Shown here one piece after another: positions 5,759 to 8,174 of a stretch of 8,174 bases of DNA. The stretch covers positions 1 to 8,174 of the forward strand of contig DAIEPS010000076.1 of NCBI GenBank assembly GCA_027348305.1, given 5' to 3'. Below the pieces are notes generated by a model. That model was given only the letters and a program-made list of their open reading frames with translations, had not been told where the DNA came from and made no database searches. The position numbers were made by a program, and so were the translations under genes. The stretch's first letter is position 1. Every line of letters starts with the position of its first letter. This stretch comes from Anaerolineaceae bacterium. Lineage in GTDB: Bacteria > Chloroflexota > Anaerolineae > Anaerolineales > Anaerolineaceae.

Positions 5759-6765
5759 GCAAGGCCAATATTCACCTTTTACGCGGGGACGATCTCTATT
5801 CCGTGGCGCTGGCGGTAAAGACCATCACCGCCTCGCTCGGCGCGGATTTCGACGCCGCGATGAACACCTCACGCCTGGATGGCAAATCCGCCTCATTCGA
5901 AGACCTGCAGACCGCGCTCACCACGCTGCCTTTTTTCGGCTCAAACCGGCTGGTGATGGTCGATAACGCGCTTTCAAAGATCGACAAGAACAGCCAGGAG
6001 AAATTCCTCAAACTGCTGGATGCCACCCCCGGCTCTACCCACGCCATCTTCCAGGTGGAAGACCACCGCAAGTGGCGCAAAGACGCCAACGGATCGTGGA
6101 TCCAGCTCTGGGAGACACTATCAACTACCCACTGGCTGGTCAAATGGATCGCCGCGCACGAGAATGCCGAGATCATCGACCTGGCGCTGCCAGACGAAAA
6201 AACCATGGATTCATGGGTGGCGGGGGAAGCCAAACGCCTGGGCGGCAGCTTTGAACCTGATGCCGCGCGCGAACTGGCGCGCCACACCGGCAACGACACC
6301 GGCATCGCCAGCCAGGAAATTTCCAAGCTGCTGACCTTCGTGGATTTCAAACGCGCAGTCAGCGTCAAAGACGTGATCGAGTGTGTTTCCGTGGAAGGCT
6401 CCGCGGATGTGTTCGTCATGCTGGATGACCTGGTCGAAGGGAAAATATCCCAGGCGCAGTCGCTGATGCGGCGCCTGCTCGAAAGCACCCCACCCGAAGC
6501 CATTTTGGGCGCGGTGATCCACCGGTTTAGGCAGCTTATCCAGGTGCGCGAGGCGCTGGATGCCCGCGAAGATCTGAAAGTGCTGGTCGACCGCAAGGTG
6601 CTTTTCGGCAACCAGGTGGGCAAATACTCGGCAGCCGCGCGGCGCTTCACCATGGAGCAATTGACCGATATCTACGCCCGGTTATTACAGATGGACGTGC
6701 AGTCCAAGACCTCATCCGTGGGGCTCGATACCAACCTCGAGATGCTGGTCATGGAGTTGGGGTAA
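5755..6765 (+). CDS. holA: DNA polymerase III subunit delta (HolA), sliding-clamp loader
   Basis: A 336-residue delta subunit of the clamp loader, the wrench that opens the beta clamp during replication. It has the divergent AAA+ fold typical of HolA, with no functional Walker A. Visible landmarks are FEDLQTALTTLPFFGSNRLV (48-67), the clamp-binding region of the family, then ALPDEKTMDSWV (about 154-165), LARHTGNDTGIASQEISKLL in domain II, and a helical C-terminal collar ending LDTNLEMLVMELG. Length is normal. The start is TTG, overlapping the previous stop as TTGA, with GGAGG 7 nt before it; this points to translational coupling. A diverged copy of its last 16 codons and 3' flank lies at 7422-7554. 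Confidence 0.93.
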   Translation: MSKANIHLLRGDDLYSVALAVKTITASLGADFDAAMNTSRLDGKSASFEDLQTALTTLPFFGSNRLVMVDNALSKIDKNSQEKFLKLLDATPGSTHAIFQVEDHRKWRKDANGSWIQLWETLSTTHWLVKWIAAHENAEIIDLALPDEKTMDSWVAGEAKRLGGSFEPDAARELARHTGNDTGIASQEISKLLTFVDFKRAVSVKDVIECVSVEGSADVFVMLDDLVEGKISQAQSLMRRLLESTPPEAILGAVIHRFRQLIQVREALDAREDLKVLVDRKVLFGNQVGKYSAAARRFTMEQLTDIYARLLQMDVQSKTSSVGLDTNLEMLVMELG

Positions 6766-6840
6766 ATTTTTTAGAATTAATAAAAACCATGAACACACGA
6801 AAGAAAACCAAATTATCAAAGGGATATTAATTGTTTCATG
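6694..6840 (+). repeat. Direct repeat copy A: holA 3' end and downstream flank
   Basis: This stretch is matched by a second copy at 7398-7554, in the same orientation and 704 bp further on. The best part is 6718-6765 against 7422-7469, 40 identical of 48 by my count, both ending in GGGGTAA. Similarity continues after the stop: a T-rich run, then ATTAATAAA, then a CACGAAAGAA stretch. It fades near 6840. Ends are approximate. Confidence 0.7.
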
Positions 6841-7000
6841 AAATAATTAACTACAACAACTTCAAGATACTGGTTGTGAAATCAGGGGGATTTTTTTGTA
6901 ATTATCAGTGAGTTAAATACCAGTATCAATTTTCGATGAAACACTATAATTATTATTAAGCGTTGTTTTTTTTCTTATTGGTATTAATTCAGGGTAAATT
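6766..7000. other. AT-rich gap after holA with a 24-bp palindrome
   Basis: No gene is seen in these 235 bases. The first 75 belong to repeat copy A. A 24-bp palindrome at 6827-6850, centred on TTTCATGAAA with only one G-T mismatch, could be an operator or a hairpin. CTGGTT/AATCAG around 6871-6886, followed by GGGGA and T7, is a weak terminator-like structure that may end the holA transcript. The rest carries the -10 box of the next gene. Confidence 0.5.
6945..6950 (+). promoter_or_regulatory. -10 box of the STAS-like gene
   Basis: A perfect TATAAT lies 51 nt before the ATG at 7001. No recognisable -35 box is present at 16-18 bp, so confidence is limited. A separate promoter would make sense because the gap and the possible weak terminator part this gene from the radA-holA operon. 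Confidence 0.4.
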
Positions 7001-7387
7001 ATGACGTGCACAATTCAATATGATCCGGGTTCAGGTGTCGTAAAGGCGACCTATCTTGGGGGTGAGGATTTTGTCTCTCTCTCTTCGTCGGTGGAGGAAA
7101 CGGTTCTGGCATTGATCAATAACCATTGTACAAAGCTGTTATGCGACCTCTCCAAGTCAACCGTTCGAATGAGCATCGTTGAAATGGTACAAATCGAGAA
7201 ATCCATTCATACAGCCCTGCGTTCAAAAAGCATTCACCCGATCTCGATCAAACGAGCCGTGGTCAGGAAAGATAACGATGGTAATCTCGAAAATTATAAA
7301 TTTTTCGAGAACTCCTCAGTCAACAATCTTCAAATGGTCAAAGTGTTTTCACTTTGTGAAGACGCGTTGGATTGGCTTAATTCTTAG
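7001..7387 (+). CDS. Small SpoIIAA/STAS-like protein
   Basis: A 128-residue cytosolic protein with no membrane segment. Its pattern (strand MTCTIQYDPGSGVVKATYLG, then a helix VEETVLALINNH, a strand CTKLLCDLSK at 43-52, a helix around IVEMVQIEKSIHTAL, a strand IKRAVVR at 83-89, and the ending KVFSLCEDALDWL) resembles SpoIIAA-like/STAS-fold proteins common as short orphan genes. In that superfamily they bind regulators or lipids; no partner kinase or sigma factor is nearby, so its role is unknown. The start has AGGGT 7 nt before it. The base composition is more AT-rich than holA or the deaminase, and the gene lies between two diverged direct repeats of the holA 3' end, which suggests later arrival. 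Confidence 0.72.
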   Translation: MTCTIQYDPGSGVVKATYLGGEDFVSLSSSVEETVLALINNHCTKLLCDLSKSTVRMSIVEMVQIEKSIHTALRSKSIHPISIKRAVVRKDNDGNLENYKFFENSSVNNLQMVKVFSLCEDALDWLNS

Positions 7388-7397
7388 CCTGGATCTA

Positions 7398-7554
7398 TTT
7401 GTCATGGCCAATGGTTCCGCGGTGGGGTTGGTGACCAACCTCGAAATGCTGGTAATGAAGCTGGGGTAATTTATTTTTTTTAGGATTAATAAACCACGAA
7501 GCAAAAGGCACGAAAGAATACTCAATTACTTAGTTGATTTTTATTGTTTTATTA
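7398..7554 (+). repeat. Direct repeat copy B: decayed duplicate of the holA 3' end and flank
   Basis: Bases 7422-7469 encode GLVTNLEMLVMKLG and a stop, matching the holA ending GLDTNLEMLVMELG. There is no start codon or upstream holA body in this frame, so it is a remnant and not a gene. Similarity extends upstream weakly to about 7398 and downstream through the ATTAATAAA and CACGAAAGAA blocks to about 7554. The copy begins about 10 bp after the stop of the STAS-like gene. Confidence 0.72.
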
Positions 7555-7639
7555 ATTATTACTCAAACTAGCCTTGTTAGGCTAAGTGAGTGGAAAAAAC
7601 AGGGTGCATCCATGATGCAACAAAAATAGAGGTAGCTAT
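7555..7639. other. Short gap before the deaminase gene
   Basis: A small hairpin TAGCCT-TGTT-AGGCTA lies at 7569-7584 without a T run, and a second 5-bp one (TGCAT/ATGCA) near 7605-7619. I find no convincing -35/-10 pair. The deaminase ribosome binding site AGAGGT is at 7629-7634. Confidence 0.4.
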
Positions 7640-8050
7640 ATGAATGATTCTGACCTCTCCCATCTTAAAACCGCCATCTCCGTGGCCCGGAAGGCCCGCG
7701 AACACGGCAATCATCCCTTCGGCGCTGTGTTGGTTGATGCCGATAACCAGGTGCTCTTGTCCGCGGAAAACACTGTCCTCACCGGCCGTGACAGCACCGG
7801 CCACGCCGAGACCAACCTGGTGCGAATGGCGACGCAGCGCTACACCTCAGCGGTACTGGCGGGCTGCACGCTTTACGCCAGCACAGAACCCTGCGCCATG
7901 TGTGCCGGTGCCATCTATTGGAGCGGCATCGGACGCGTGGTCTACGCCCTCAGCGAACTCGATCTTTACGAGATCGTCGGTCCGTCGCCAGATCACCTCT
8001 ACCTGCCCTGCCGTGAGGTCTTCGCGCACAGCCAGCGCCGCATCGAAGTC
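7640..8050 (+). CDS. Zinc-dependent nucleoside/nucleobase deaminase (CDA superfamily), 3' end replaced
   Basis: A cytosolic hydrolytic deaminase of the cytidine/deoxycytidylate deaminase superfamily. The zinc site is complete: HAE (His55, catalytic Glu57) and PCAMC (Cys85 and Cys88). Flanking sequence (HPFGAVLV at 25-32, CTLYASTEPCAMCAGAIYW at 76-94, GRVVYAL) is typical of guanine deaminase-like or general nucleoside deaminases and also near tRNA adenosine deaminase TadA; the substrate cannot be fixed from sequence. ATG at 7640 has AGAGGT 5-6 nt before it. The protein is normal up to LPCREVFAHSQRRIEV (residue 137), where relatives continue for roughly 20 residues. Here the frame stays open into extreme-GC DNA encoding Arg/Ala-rich residues unlike the family, so the true C-terminus is missing. 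Confidence 0.9.
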
Positions 8051-8173
8051 CCGGCGCGCCGCCGCCGCCGAGCCGCCGGCCGCCGCCGGGCGCCCGCCGT
8101 CCCACGCGATCAGCAGGTCGTACAGCGCGCCGTCGGCGAAACCGGGGTCGAGCGCGACCGCGCGGTGGATCAG
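8033..8173 (-). CDS. Fragment resembling TRAP transporter TatT protein, probably from another organism
   Basis: Read on the minus strand from 8173, the terminal GC-rich DNA encodes LIHRAVALDPGFADGALYD, LLIAWDGGRPAAAGGS and ARRDFDAAL. This matches my memory of the TatT component family of TRAP transporters, helical-repeat partner proteins with an ALALDP-F-DGA-H pattern, a GGRP stretch and GGS..RAR.HF..AL. Of bases 8051-8174, 102 of 124 are G or C by hand count, far above the rest of the window. The piece overlaps the deaminase on the opposite strand by 8033-8050, where both readings make sense, so the two genes were probably joined by assembly at that shared stretch. Identification of the family is moderate. 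Confidence 0.5.
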
Positions 8174-8174
8174 C

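Noticed and set aside
5796..6653. 285-codon minus-strand ORF inside holA
   Set aside because: Ser/Arg-rich antisense shadow of holA with no motif and no start signal.
8051..8174. Arg/Ala-rich C-terminal extension of the deaminase as a real fused tail
   Set aside because: The abrupt GC change and a sensible opposite-strand reading point to a chimeric join.
1..8174. CRISPR arrays, tRNA or rRNA genes
   Set aside because: No regularly spaced repeats and no tRNA or rRNA signature seen on either strand.

Overview
The window looks like a metagenome contig from a mid-GC bacterium. Its protein types and the order radA - DUF6391-like gene - holA suggest the Chloroflexota, probably Anaerolineae. That placement is inferred from protein flavour, not from a marker gene. 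Most genes have good Shine-Dalgarno sites and ordinary -10 boxes.

Layout, left to right. Positions 3-473 hold the 3' end of an arsenite methyltransferase gene (arsM). Positions 479-920 hold no gene but carry a nested inverted-repeat element that looks like a MITE or palindromic repeat. Three genes follow on the minus strand: an RNHCP zinc-ribbon-like protein (961-1620), a PAS-GGDEF diguanylate cyclase broken by an amber codon exactly at the Glu of GGDEF (1992-2867), and a six-helix membrane protein of unknown function (3026-3649). The RNHCP gene has a leader of about 295 nt with a strong promoter and two terminator-like hairpins, the second directly before its ribosome binding site. This looks like an attenuator and is the best candidate here for an undescribed regulatory system.

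From 3773 the plus strand carries a compact housekeeping operon: radA (recombination and repair), a DUF6391-like membrane-anchored protein, and holA (DNA polymerase III delta subunit). radA appears to be leaderless, and holA overlaps the gene before it by 4 nt. Downstream is a small SpoIIAA/STAS-like gene (7001-7387). It is followed by a diverged second copy of the last codons of holA plus about 80 bp of its 3' flank, so the small gene lies between direct repeats.

The last gene (from 7640) is a zinc-dependent nucleoside deaminase of the cytidine/deoxycytidylate deaminase superfamily. Its normal sequence ends near 8050. From there to the end the DNA is about 82% G+C and, on the minus strand, encodes a piece resembling a TRAP-transporter TatT protein. 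The two parts share an 18-nt overlap, so the right end is probably an assembly chimera and not real fusion biology.
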